From Anaerococcus urinomassiliensis (GTDB lineage: Bacteria > Bacillota > Clostridia > Tissierellales > Peptoniphilaceae), in NCBI RefSeq assembly GCF_900128425.1, contig NZ_LT635782.1, positions 281,431 to 345,430 on the forward strand: a stretch of DNA of 64,000 nt, written 5' to 3'. Made by a program: the position numbers and the translations under genes. The notes under the pieces were generated by a model that saw nothing but the letters and a program-made list of their open reading frames with translations, was not told where the DNA came from and did not search any database. Shown here piece after piece: positions 54,114 through 63,486 of the stretch. The first letter of the stretch is position 1. Each line of letters starts with the position of its first letter.

Positions 54114-56330
54114 TTATTTATTTTTCTTTGATGCAAAAACTCCTGCACTTGCAAGGGCTAGGGTTGCGTATACGCTTGCTAGGCTTGCTACTCCTGTTTT
54201 TGGGTTTGAAGATTTTTTAGCACTTTTCTTAGATTCTACTTTTTTACTTGTATTTTTAAGATTTTTGTTTGCTTTTGGAGCTTTAGGGGACTTTTGACCT
54301 TCTTCGCCTTTTTCAGTAAATTTGATGTCTGATAATCTTGTTTCTAGGACTTCTATAGCAGAGTCAATTTCTTCTTGGCTAGTATACTCGCTATTTAGAA
54401 CTTCATTAGCTCTATCAAGAGCATCTTGATATAGTTTTACATTTTCTTCATCTTGAACTAATTTGAATGATTTAGCGTGATTGATGTAATTCTCAAGTTT
54501 TGTCTTGTCGACTTTTTTGTCATTCATTTTTGGATTTTCTATAAAATCATCTGTTTTGTTGATAGTGTAGGCGTCGACAATCTTTCCTTCTGGATCCATT
54601 GTTGTTAGGTTGAATTTGTTTTGAGCAAAGCTTAGGGTAGAGAAGAGTTGGCTACGGTCGTCCAAGCTTCTTACTACAAACCATTGGTCTTCTCCGATTG
54701 GATTGTAGAATTTTGCTCCTGCAGATGCAGACATAGTTAGGAAAAGTGTTCCACGTGGGTTAGTGACCTCTCTTTTGTCATAATCTAGTTTTATACCATC
54801 TACTATTACCTTGCCATTGTTATAAATTCTGTTGTTGTAGGTTTCTGAATAGCCTTCTTTGATGCCCGCATTTTCATTTTTTGAATCTGTACCATAGGCT
54901 TCTTCAAAGCTCATCACCTGTTCTCCAGCAAGCATTTGACCAGTTCTGGTGTAGATGTGATCGTGGCCGTTTAGGACTAGGTCTATACCATTTTCGTTAA
55001 AGATTTTTACAAGCTCGTGTCTTCTTTGAAGTATATCTTTGTCAGATGTATGGGTTGCTGTTGAGTATGGTGCGTGGTGGAATGATACTACCTTCCATGA
55101 GAAGTTTTTACCACGTTCTTTTGTTGCTTTTTCGATTGCATCTTTGATGAATGCTTCGTGTTCTTTGGAATCAAGTACATTTGAGTTAAGGTTTATAAAC
55201 AATGTATCGCCATATGAGTAGTAGTAGTCTCCAGGAATATAGTAAGCAGTTCCATCCTCGTTAACTTTTGATATTGATCCTAATTTTGATTCGTTTGGTA
55301 GATAGAAGTGGTCAGCAAATACAGTGTTTCTTTGGCTATGGCCATCCTTATCATTGACATATGTTTCGTGGTTGCCTACTACTGATGAGAAGACCCTTTC
55401 TTTGTACAAATCATTATCCAAGAAATAGTCATATTCACCTTCTAAGTTTGCAATCTCTACATTATCTCCCATAGATAGATAGAAATGTGGGTCAATTTTA
55501 CGAGCTTTTTCTATTGATTTGCCAAAGTCTACCTTGTCTTGGTCAACTTTTGCTTGGGTGTTTTTATTTAGGCCCTTTTTATCCCAAACACTATCTCCTG
55601 ATCCCATTTGTGGGTCGCCAAAATATGCTATGGAGAATTCATTGTTTTTGCCAAGAGCTTTTGTTTGTAGCGTATAAATTTCTGACTTGTAAGAGCCTGT
55701 TTGAACATAGTATGTATAAGCTTTGCCAGGAGTGATATTTACTATAGCTGTGTAGGTGCTATATCCATTTTTGTCACCAGTTTTTCTTGATCTAATAGGT
55801 GTGTATTCTTTACCATCAAATACAAGCTTTGATTCTGTAACATCGCCTGTTGCAAACCATGTGATTGCAATTTCATTTTCATTTTTACCATTATTTACTA
55901 CGATATTCTTAATTGGTGTTGTTATAGATTTCAAATTGTGGTTGGCGTATTCGCCATCTTTTTTACCGTATTCGCCATCTGTTTCTTCTAACTTTTTAGC
56001 TACTTCTGGGTCAAGGTTATTTACGTTTTGATCTTCGCCAAAAGTGTCTCGATCTGTTTCTGTAGCTCTATTAAATTTGTTTGTACCATCAGCTTCTCTT
56101 ACATTTGCTTCATTTTTTGGAAAGGTAACTTCGTCGTCTTGGAAGTTAAAAACATTATCAGCTGAGTAATCAATGGCTTCATGACTAGTTTCGCTTGTTG
56201 CTTCTTCACTTGTTTCGATGATTGCTGCTTCTGGTTCTTTAATTTCTTCTGCTGCGTGGGCAGTAGGGAATATGGTTGTTGTAGCTGTTGCTAGAACTAG
56301 GGCTAATATTATCTTTTTGTTATTTTTCAT
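54114..56330 (-). CDS. Secreted purple-acid-phosphatase-like metallophosphoesterase, NPKTG wall anchor
   Basis: About 738 residues from the ATG with GGAGGATAT upstream. Signal peptide 1-27. Residues about 140-225 form a fibronectin-like N-terminal domain of purple acid phosphatases (TWFATGDVTESKLVF). The phosphoesterase core has YFGDPQMG, LSMGDNVE, VVGNHETY, SFHHAPYS and NGHDHIYTRTG. A FIVAR-type three-helix module (about 620-685) precedes a basic linker, NPKTG, a hydrophobic helix and KKNK. It likely releases phosphate from extracellular phosphoesters at the cell wall. The region after its stop is invaded by the IS3 element. Confidence 0.88.
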   Translation of the reverse strand: MKNNKKIILALVLATATTTIFPTAHAAEEIKEPEAAIIETSEEATSETSHEAIDYSADNVFNFQDDEVTFPKNEANVREADGTNKFNRATETDRDTFGEDQNVNNLDPEVAKKLEETDGEYGKKDGEYANHNLKSITTPIKNIVVNNGKNENEIAITWFATGDVTESKLVFDGKEYTPIRSRKTGDKNGYSTYTAIVNITPGKAYTYYVQTGSYKSEIYTLQTKALGKNNEFSIAYFGDPQMGSGDSVWDKKGLNKNTQAKVDQDKVDFGKSIEKARKIDPHFYLSMGDNVEIANLEGEYDYFLDNDLYKERVFSSVVGNHETYVNDKDGHSQRNTVFADHFYLPNESKLGSISKVNEDGTAYYIPGDYYYSYGDTLFINLNSNVLDSKEHEAFIKDAIEKATKERGKNFSWKVVSFHHAPYSTATHTSDKDILQRRHELVKIFNENGIDLVLNGHDHIYTRTGQMLAGEQVMSFEEAYGTDSKNENAGIKEGYSETYNNRIYNNGKVIVDGIKLDYDKREVTNPRGTLFLTMSASAGAKFYNPIGEDQWFVVRSLDDRSQLFSTLSFAQNKFNLTTMDPEGKIVDAYTINKTDDFIENPKMNDKKVDKTKLENYINHAKSFKLVQDEENVKLYQDALDRANEVLNSEYTSQEEIDSAIEVLETRLSDIKFTEKGEEGQKSPKAPKANKNLKNTSKKVESKKSAKKSSNPKTGVASLASVYATLALASAGVFASKKNK

Positions 56331-56412
56331 AAATATCCTCCTATGTATAATCACTCTTATTGTAGGCCTCCTTTATTTAAATATTTATAAATTTTTGTTA
56401 AATCCATGTAAA

Positions 56413-56443
56413 AATAAAAAAGAACCCAAAAATGAGTTCTTTA
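56413..56443 (-). terminator. Terminator of nfnAB
   Basis: On the minus strand AAAGAACTC ATTTTT GGGTTCTTT followed by TTTATTTTT. Confidence 0.8.
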
Positions 56444-56500
56444 TTAGAAAGATAATATTATTTAGTAGTGTCGAAACTTATTATAAGCAATAATTATTCT

Positions 56501-57901
56501 TTAGATTTTTTTAGCTTTTATATATTTATCGATATTTTCTGCTGCCTTTTTTCCAGCTCCCATGGCAAGGATTACAGTTGCAGCTCCACTTACAGCATCG
56601 CCACCTGCAAATACTCCATCCTTGGTGGTCATAGTAGTATCTTCACTTATGATGATTCCACCCCAAGATTCAGTTTCTATGTCAGAGTTAGTTTGCTTGA
56701 TAAGTGGATTTGGACTTTGACCAATGGAAATTATTACTGAGTCAAAATCAACTTCTTGATATTCTCCTGTTGGAATAGGACGACGACGACCGGACTTATC
56801 AGGCTCACCAAGTTCCATCTTTTCAACTTTGACAGACTTAACCCATCCATCTTCGCCGAGGATTTCTACAGGATTGTGGAGGTTTAAGAAATTTACTCCT
56901 TCTTCCATAGCATGGTGACTTTCTTCAACTCTAGCAGGCATTTCTTCAAAGCTTCTTCTATAAACGACAGTTACATCAGCACCAAGTCTTTTGGCAGATC
57001 TTGCTGCATCCATTGCTACGTTTCCACCACCAACAACGCAAACTTTTTTACCTACATTAACAGGGGTATCAAATTCTGGGAACTTATAAGCCTTCATTAG
57101 ATTCATCCTGGTCAAAAATTCATTTGCAGAATATACGGCATTTAGGTTTTCTCCAGGGATACCTAAAAATGATGGTAGGCCTGCGCCAGTTGAAATATAA
57201 ATAGCCTCAAAGCCTTGGTCAAAGAGATCATCTAGTGAAATGGTACGACCTACTATAGTATTTGTTTGAAGTTTTACTCCAAGTCCTATTACATTTTTTA
57301 GTTCTTTTTGTACAAGTGCCTTTGGCAATCTAAATTCTGGTATGCCATACATTAAAACTCCACCAGCTGTGTGGAAGGCTTCAAATATTACAACTTGATA
57401 ACCCATTTTTGCAAGATCTGCTGCGGCCGATAGGCCAGATGGTCCAGAACCTATTACGGCTACTTTTGCATTTTGGCTTATTACTTCAACAGGTTTGTTG
57501 TAGGAGTTTTCCATATGCCAATCAGCGACAAATCTTTCAAGGCGTCCTATAGCAACTGGTTCGCTCTTAATTCCTCTTGTACATACGCCCTCGCATTGAA
57601 CCTCTTGTGGACAAACCCTACCACAAATTGCTGGTAAGTTGTTAGTTTTTGCAATTGCATCATAGGCGCTTTCCAAATCACCTGCTACTAACTGGTTGAT
57701 AAATTCCGGAATATGAACTGATACAGGGCAGCCAGCCATACATGGGGCGTTTTTGCATTGCAAGCATCTAGTTGCTTCTTCTTTTGCCATTTCCAAAGTG
57801 TATCCTAGTGTTACTTCGTCAAAGTTACTATTTCTTACGTTTGGGTCTTGTTCTGGCATTTTTACTTTTTCTTTTGCCATATTTATTTTGTAATCAGCCA
57901 T
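56501..57901 (-). CDS. nfnB: NfnB / GltD-like subunit of NADH-dependent ferredoxin:NADP+ oxidoreductase
   Basis: 466 residues. Two [4Fe-4S] cysteine sets lie N-terminally: CLQCKNAPCMAGCP (about 42-55) and CGRVCPQEVQCEGVC (about 93-107). FAD motif VIGSGPSGLSAAADLA (about 150-165) and NADP(H) motif VVGGGNVAMDAARSA (about 290) follow, with a C-terminal GDAVSGAATVILAMGAG. This matches GltD/NfnB. Because it overlaps a PyrK-like gene by 8 bases instead of gltB, the electron-bifurcating transhydrogenase NfnAB is the better call. A GAGGTAAG ribosome binding site precedes the ATG. Confidence 0.88.
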   Translation of the reverse strand: MADYKINMAKEKVKMPEQDPNVRNSNFDEVTLGYTLEMAKEEATRCLQCKNAPCMAGCPVSVHIPEFINQLVAGDLESAYDAIAKTNNLPAICGRVCPQEVQCEGVCTRGIKSEPVAIGRLERFVADWHMENSYNKPVEVISQNAKVAVIGSGPSGLSAAADLAKMGYQVVIFEAFHTAGGVLMYGIPEFRLPKALVQKELKNVIGLGVKLQTNTIVGRTISLDDLFDQGFEAIYISTGAGLPSFLGIPGENLNAVYSANEFLTRMNLMKAYKFPEFDTPVNVGKKVCVVGGGNVAMDAARSAKRLGADVTVVYRRSFEEMPARVEESHHAMEEGVNFLNLHNPVEILGEDGWVKSVKVEKMELGEPDKSGRRRPIPTGEYQEVDFDSVIISIGQSPNPLIKQTNSDIETESWGGIIISEDTTMTTKDGVFAGGDAVSGAATVILAMGAGKKAAENIDKYIKAKKI

Positions 57902-58730
57902 TTCTTACCTCGCCAGTTAAGTTACACACATGCTCTCTTTCTTCTTTTATGTAGTTTCTAGATCTATTCATAGCCTCGGTGAAATCTACTTTGTATCCAT
58001 CAAAATCTGGTCCATCTACACATGCAAATTTCATTTGTCCATCAACTGTAAGCCTGCAGCAACCACACATACCAGTGCCATCAACCATAGTTGAATTCAT
58101 ACTTACTGTAACTGGTATATCATAAGGTCTGGCTACTTCTACAACATTTTTCATCATTATTACTGGTCCTATGGCAAGAATATGATCATAATTTTTGCCA
58201 GAATCAATATTATTCTTTAAGATTTCTGTTACAAAACCAGCGTGACCATATGATCCATCATCAGTTGCTATGTACAAGTTTTCGCTAGATACTTTTAGTT
58301 CATTTTCAAGCAAAATCAAATCTTTGTTTCTAAAACCAATTATTACATCTACATGGGCACCAATATCGTGGAGATATTTTGCTTGTGGATAAGCAATAGC
58401 AGTTCCAAGGCCGCCACCTACAACACATACATGCTTTCCTTTTAGACTATCAAGTTCTGTTGGAACTCCTAGTGGTCCTACAAAGTCAAGGAAACCATCT
58501 CCAGCCTTAAGATTATCCATTCTCATAGTAGTTCCACCAACCACTTGAACAATGATTGTTACATTCTCATAATCTGTAGATGATATCGTAAAAGGTACTC
58601 TTTCTCCTTTTTCATCTAGTCTAAGTATTATAAATTGTCCTGGCAAAGCTCTTTTGGCAATGTTTGGAGCATTAACTACAAATTTAATTGTATTCTCATT
58701 TAAGTTTGTTTTTTCAATTATTCTAGCCAT
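57894..58730 (-). CDS. nfnA: NfnA subunit (sulfide/dihydroorotate dehydrogenase-like FAD/NAD-binding protein)
   Basis: 278 residues, PyrK-like. FAD domain (about 1-100) has RALPGQFIILR and VPFTISSTD; NAD(H) domain has CVVGGGLGTAIAYPQAKYL (about 108). The C-terminal [2Fe-2S] loop is GMCGCCRLT...KFACVDGPDFDG (about 222-245). With NfnB it couples NADH, ferredoxin and NADPH by flavin bifurcation, supplying NADPH for biosynthesis in anaerobes. A GGAGGCAAC ribosome binding site precedes the ATG. Confidence 0.88.
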   Translation of the reverse strand: MARIIEKTNLNENTIKFVVNAPNIAKRALPGQFIILRLDEKGERVPFTISSTDYENVTIIVQVVGGTTMRMDNLKAGDGFLDFVGPLGVPTELDSLKGKHVCVVGGGLGTAIAYPQAKYLHDIGAHVDVIIGFRNKDLILLENELKVSSENLYIATDDGSYGHAGFVTEILKNNIDSGKNYDHILAIGPVIMMKNVVEVARPYDIPVTVSMNSTMVDGTGMCGCCRLTVDGQMKFACVDGPDFDGYKVDFTEAMNRSRNYIKEEREHVCNLTGEVRNG

Positions 58731-58840
58731 GTTGCCTCCTGTTATAATAATAACAAATCATACTTGTATTTTCAACTTTAGTAAATAGTAGATTAAAATG
58801 GTAAGGTATTAATATTGGAAAAATTTATTAAGGAGGCCAA

Positions 58841-60610
58841 ATGAAGGAAAAATCATATTCTAATAAAAATTTGATAAAATGATTCTTACCTTATTATAGA
58901 CCTTACAAAAAAATATTAGCAGCAGATCTATTTGCATCTGCTTTAACAACAGTCTCAGGACTGGTTTTACCACTTTTACTATCTTATCTAACAGATTGGG
59001 CTCAAGTGGGTCTACTTGATGCACATAGGGTAGTCAAAGTTGGAATTATTTTTGTGATAACAAAGATAGTTGAGGTTGCTGCGAGATACTTTATGCAATC
59101 ATTGGGTCATATAATGGGAGCTAAGATTGAACGCGATATGAGAAAGGATGTATTTAACCATCTATTGACCATGGACACAGAGTTTTTTAATGAAGCTCGC
59201 ATTGGTTCATTGATGAGTAGGCTTACAACAGACTTATTTGACATAACAGAGTTTTCTCACCACGTGCCGGAAGAAATATTAGTAGGTCTAATCAAATTAG
59301 TCCTATCTTTTATAGTCTTATTAACTATAAATTGGAAACTTGCTCTTATAATCTATGCAATTATTCCAATAATGTTCGTAGTTTCTGGTAGCAAACGCAG
59401 GGATTTTAGGAAAGCTACATTAAATGTAAAAAGGCAAATCGGGGAGATTAACTCAGGGGTAGAGGATACCTTACTTGGAATTTCTGTTGTTAAATCTTTT
59501 GCCAATGAAGAAATAGAAAAGAATAAGTTTAAAACTAACAATGATAAATTTGTCGATATAAAAAAGGATAGATATTTTGACATGGCAGGTTTCTTCATGA
59601 TAAATGAAGCTTTTTCTGGTTTCATGTATGCCATATTAATATTTGTTGGCGGAATGTTTGTAGTAAATGATTATATAAGTCCGGGAGATCTTGTTGCATT
59701 TACTATGTATTTAAATATGTTAATAGCAACTATTGAAAGGCTTATAAACTTTACAGATGTTTACCAAGCTGGCTCTACAGGTATTGAAAGATTTGTAGAA
59801 GTCATGGATTTGAAAAACAATATATATGACCACGATAGTGCAGAAGAATTAGAAGATGTGCGTGGTGAGATAGAATTTAAAAATGTTTATTTCAAATATC
59901 CAGAGACAAGAGAAAACGAACCATATGTACTAGAAGATATAAACTTCTCAGTAGATGTAGGAGAAAATATTGCCCTAGTTGGTCCATCTGGTGCAGGAAA
60001 AACTACTATTTCTAAATTGATACCTAGATTTTATGATATAGAATCTGGATCTATTACCCTTGATGGCAAAGATATCAGAGACTTAACCCTAGAATCATTG
60101 AGAGATAATATAGGAATTGTTCAACAGGATGTCTATCTCTTTGGTGGCACGGTAAAAGAAAATATTAGATATGGTAAAGATGATGCTACAGATCAAGAGA
60201 TAGAAAGAGCAGCAGAACTAGCTGGAGCAACAGAGTTTATCAAGGATTTACCATATGGATATGACACCCACATAGGTGAACGTGGAGTCAAACTTTCTGG
60301 TGGTCAGAAACAAAGAATCTCAATAGCTAGAGTCTTTCTCAAAAACCCACCAATCCTCATACTTGACGAAGCGACTAGTGCCCTTGATAACAAGAGCGAG
60401 GCCATAGTACAGAAATCCCTAGAACTACTATCAAAGGGCAGAACAACTATAACAATTGCCCATAGACTTTCTACTATAAAAAACGCTGATGAAATCTTAG
60501 TATTAACCTACGAGGGAATTGTCGAACGTGGTAGCCACAAAAATCTTCTTGATAAAAAAGGCATTTACTATAATCTATATAATAGTAACAATGAAGAATT
60601 ATTTGGCTAA
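58841..60610 (+). pseudogene. ABC exporter (permease-ATPase, MsbA-like) with in-frame TGA at codon 14
   Basis: An ATG at 58841 behind AAGGAGG starts a frame hit by TGA at 58880-58882. The same frame continues without a further stop to 60610, about 590 codons. The lost residue sits where related exporters read LIK-W-FLPYY, so TGG to TGA is the likely change. The remainder has an ABC membrane domain, then GPSGAGKTT, LSGGQKQR, ILILDEATSALD and switch His in IAHRLS. Downstream starts such as GTG 59006 would omit the first helices and have no ribosome binding site. It may be a recent nonsense mutation, read-through, or sequencing error. TGA is a normal stop elsewhere in the window. Confidence 0.75.
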
Positions 60611-60678
60611 ATATAAGTTATAATAGTTTACTAAAATATAAAATCTTTGATATAATCAAATTGAATGGAGATTTTGCT

Positions 60679-61449
60679 ATGAAAATATTAGGAAAAATTA
60701 TACATGGCTTAGCCACGGGACTAGGAACTATTTTTAATGTTTTAATCAATATAATGAATGTAATTGTAGTTACTTTTGAAGGGATTAGGCAATTATTATT
60801 TGGGATTTTTATTATTGGATGTTCCACTATATTCATATTTCCAATAATTCCTCTTATGCTTCCCAAAGATGTGACTTACTTCATATTAGCTGTAATATTT
60901 ATACCTATTCTAGGACCAAAGTTTATATCCTTACTAAGATATATGAACTATACACTGACAGAATGGATGTATGATAGGGCAGATTCAATGATTACTGGTA
61001 AAAAAGTTGGTTATGAAAGTATCTCTGACTATTCTAACAAGTATAAGTACGAACAAGAACAAGCTAGAAGACGTGCCCAAGAAGAAGCGGCTCGTCGCCA
61101 ACAAGAGGAGATGAACCGCAGATTCGAAGAGTTTGCCAGAAATTTTGGTGGTTATTCTAGAACTTATTATCAGAATACAAACCAAAACTATAATCAAGGT
61201 TATGGTGGATTTAATGGACCAAACGATATTGGATTTAAAGAAAAATATGAAAGAGCTTGTAATACCCTGGGACTTGCTTATGATACTGACATCTACCAAG
61301 TTAAGTTAAATTATAGGAAATTAGCCAAGAAATATCACCCAGATATCAATAAAAACCCAGATGCAACGGAGAAATTTACTAAAGTTAACGATGCTTACGA
61401 ATTTTTAACAGAAGAAAATATTAAAAAATACAAGCAAAATTATATGTAA
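60679..61449 (+). CDS. Membrane-anchored J-domain protein
   Basis: About 256 residues. ATG 60679 is favoured with GGAG 9 bases upstream. Hydrophobic segments lie near 10-50 and 55-95, then a charged coiled-coil segment rich in Arg/Glu/Gln (about 120-155) and a Tyr/Asn/Gly-rich linker. The C-terminal J domain (about 193-256) contains the HPD tripeptide in AKKYHPDINKNP. It should recruit DnaK to the membrane; the client is unknown. Confidence 0.82.
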   Translation: MKILGKIIHGLATGLGTIFNVLINIMNVIVVTFEGIRQLLFGIFIIGCSTIFIFPIIPLMLPKDVTYFILAVIFIPILGPKFISLLRYMNYTLTEWMYDRADSMITGKKVGYESISDYSNKYKYEQEQARRRAQEEAARRQQEEMNRRFEEFARNFGGYSRTYYQNTNQNYNQGYGGFNGPNDIGFKEKYERACNTLGLAYDTDIYQVKLNYRKLAKKYHPDINKNPDATEKFTKVNDAYEFLTEENIKKYKQNYM

Positions 61450-61459
61450 AGGAAGGCTT

Positions 61460-62242
61460 ATGACATCAGAAAATATAACTTCAATTCACGATGCAGTCAT
61501 CCTTTCGGAGCTGGCTGCAGAAGCAGGCGCTATTATGCTAGCAAATGGGGCAGAAATTTATAGGGTTGAAGATACAGTCGAGCGCATCATCAGATCGCAA
61601 GAGTCTATAAGGGATGTGGATGTTTTTTCTTCTTTTAATGTAATAATTATTTCTTTTTCATACAAAGGAGAAATTCATTCCAATATGAGAAGAGTAAAAA
61701 CAAGGTCTAATAATTTGCATTATGTGGACAAAGTCAATACTTTTTCTAGAGAATTTTCTCAAGGGATGTACACTTTAGAAGAGGCTTTGCTAGAAATAAG
61801 AAATATTAAGAAGTCTGAAGGAACCAAAGTCTCACTAAAGGTACTCGGAGCAACTTTAGCAGCTGGAGCGTATTCAATCCTACTTGGAGCTGGAATGGCA
61901 GAGATTTTATCGTCATTTATTGTTGGATTTTTAGGATATGAGTTTTCACTAATATTAGAAAAAAACAAGCTAAATTATTTTGTTGTACATTTTTTCTATG
62001 GGATTTTTGTATCACTTTTAACTATAATTATAAACTCATTTTTACCTCTAAGTATAGATGTTGTTATAATCAGTTCTATGATGGCCTTTGTACCTGGAAT
62101 TATGATTACAAATGCAGTTAGAGATCTTATGAGTGGAGATGCTACAAGTGGAATGACTGGCTCTGTAATGGCAATATTAATATCAACAGCACTTGCCCTA
62201 GGAGTAGCTGTTCCGATTGGAATATTAGGATTGGTGAAATAA
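61460..62242 (+). CDS. Threonine/serine exporter N-terminal-domain protein (ThrE/YjjP type)
   Basis: 260 residues. The N-terminal soluble domain has AGAIMLANGAEIYRVEDTVERI (about 19-40), the ThrE_1 signature, and a following VFSSFNVIIISF. Four to five membrane helices occupy about 120-260. In split systems this half pairs with a YjjB-like ThrE_2 protein, encoded here by the next gene, which begins immediately after the stop. It exports threonine/serine or a related small acid (YjjPB exports succinate). A GGAAGG ribosome binding site precedes the ATG. Confidence 0.85.
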   Translation: MTSENITSIHDAVILSELAAEAGAIMLANGAEIYRVEDTVERIIRSQESIRDVDVFSSFNVIIISFSYKGEIHSNMRRVKTRSNNLHYVDKVNTFSREFSQGMYTLEEALLEIRNIKKSEGTKVSLKVLGATLAAGAYSILLGAGMAEILSSFIVGFLGYEFSLILEKNKLNYFVVHFFYGIFVSLLTIIINSFLPLSIDVVIISSMMAFVPGIMITNAVRDLMSGDATSGMTGSVMAILISTALALGVAVPIGILGLVK

Positions 62243-62710
62243 ATGAGATATATAATTGAATTTGTAGTTAGTATTTTCTCGTCAATAGGTTTTGGATTAG
62301 TATTTTCTATGCCCAAAAGAGCACTTTTAGTATCAGGAATAAATGGCGGAATTGGTTGGATAATCTACAAACTTGTACTAAACACAACATCAAGTATCTA
62401 TGTAGCAAGCTTTCTTTCAGCCTTAGTCATAGCCAGCATATCAGAAATTCAAGCCAGAAAGTTCAAATTTCCAGCATCAATATTTATAATCCCTGGAGTA
62501 ATAAACCTTTGTCCAGGAGAAGCAATATATAACACCATGAGATTTTTTATAAATAATCAAAACCAAAATGCTATTGCAAGCTTTTATAAATCAGTAGCAA
62601 TAGCTGGAGCTTTAGCCTTTGGAGTGCTATTAGCAAGTTCCCTATCAACATCAATGAAAAAATTTAGGATAAGAGGAACAAAAAGAACAGATTACTTAAA
62701 GGAGACATGA
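62243..62710 (+). CDS. Threonine/serine exporter small subunit (ThrE_2/YjjB type)
   Basis: 155 residues with four to five hydrophobic helices: about 4-22, 31-48, 55-72, 78-95 and 115-135. It shows the YjjB motifs INGGIGWIIY and IFIIPGVINLCPGEAIYN. It starts at the stop of its partner, so the two proteins should be made together and form one exporter. Its stop overlaps the msrA start region. Confidence 0.85.
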   Translation: MRYIIEFVVSIFSSIGFGLVFSMPKRALLVSGINGGIGWIIYKLVLNTTSSIYVASFLSALVIASISEIQARKFKFPASIFIIPGVINLCPGEAIYNTMRFFINNQNQNAIASFYKSVAIAGALAFGVLLASSLSTSMKKFRIRGTKRTDYLKET

Positions 62711-63198
62711 TGATTAAAGAAATATATCTAGCAGGAGGATGTTTCTGGGGGGTAGAAGCCTATTTTAAACAAGTAGATGGTGTAGTTGATACAGAAGTAG
62801 GCTATGCAAATGGCAGAACTGAAGACACAAACTATCAAAAGGTTGCCCTAACGGACCACGCGGAAACAGTTCATATTAAATATGATGATGAAATTACAAG
62901 CCTAGAAAAACTTTTGGAGTATCTATACTATATAATAGATCCATTTTCAGTAAACAAACAAGGAAATGATATAGGTCGCCAATATAGAACAGGGGTCTAC
63001 TCAAAAGATATTACGGATTTAGAAAAGGCAAAAGACTTTATAAAAAATAAGCAAGAGAAGGCTGACAAAGAAATAAGAGTTGAAGTAGAAGAGCTAAAAA
63101 ATTTTGTAATAGCAGAAGACTACCACCAAGATTACTTAGACAAAAACCCAAGAGGATATTGCCATATAAATCTAAATGATAGACCCAATTTCATCTAA
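62710..63198 (+). CDS. msrA: Peptide methionine (S)-S-oxide reductase
   Basis: 162 residues. AGGCFWGVEAYF with catalytic Cys11, GYANGRTEDTNY, HAETVHIKYDD and DIGRQYRTGVY are canonical MsrA. ATG 62710 is preferred over 62707 because GGAG (62701-62704) then has 5-base spacing. It repairs oxidised methionine. There is no fused or adjacent MsrB domain. A terminator and the rRNA promoter follow. Confidence 0.94.
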   Translation: MIKEIYLAGGCFWGVEAYFKQVDGVVDTEVGYANGRTEDTNYQKVALTDHAETVHIKYDDEITSLEKLLEYLYYIIDPFSVNKQGNDIGRQYRTGVYSKDITDLEKAKDFIKNKQEKADKEIRVEVEELKNFVIAEDYHQDYLDKNPRGYCHINLNDRPNFI

Positions 63199-63206
63199 AA
63201 ATTATA

Positions 63207-63232
63207 AAGGTGCACATGTGTGCATCTTTTTT
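63207..63232 (+). terminator. Terminator after msrA
   Basis: AGGTGCACA TG TGTGCATCT (one G-T pair) followed by T. Confidence 0.75.
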
Positions 63233-63255
63233 TATAAAAAATATTAAAAAAAGTG

Positions 63256-63284
63256 TTGACAAGATAAAAATACCATGGTATTAT
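63256..63284 (+). promoter_or_regulatory. rRNA operon promoter
   Basis: TTGACA (63256-63261), a 17-base spacer, and TATTAT (63279-63284). The roughly 195-base leader holds an AGATAGTT/AACTATCT hairpin (63316/63330) and CGTTTAT/ATAAACG (near 63395-63412), likely antitermination and processing structures. Confidence 0.8.
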
Positions 63285-63486
63285 ATATCTTGTCGTTAAC
63301 AAGCGACGATGAACCAGATAGTTAAAATAAACTATCTACATTTAAATAGTAATTAAACTTTAAGCAATTAATTTGAGTAACCTTAACAATGAACGTTTAT
63401 ATAATAAACGGACAAATTTAAATCACGCATTGATTTTAGATCAGTGTAAATGAGAAGAGCTTGAATCAAAAGCTCTCATAAATATT

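Noticed and set aside
56501..58730. Glutamate synthase small subunit with a partner
   Set aside because: There is no gltB; overlap with a PyrK-like gene indicates NfnAB.
58841..60610. Genome-wide recoding of TGA as tryptophan
   Set aside because: Several intact genes end in TGA (for example sbcD, sbcC and ykoD), and Trp is encoded by TGG throughout.
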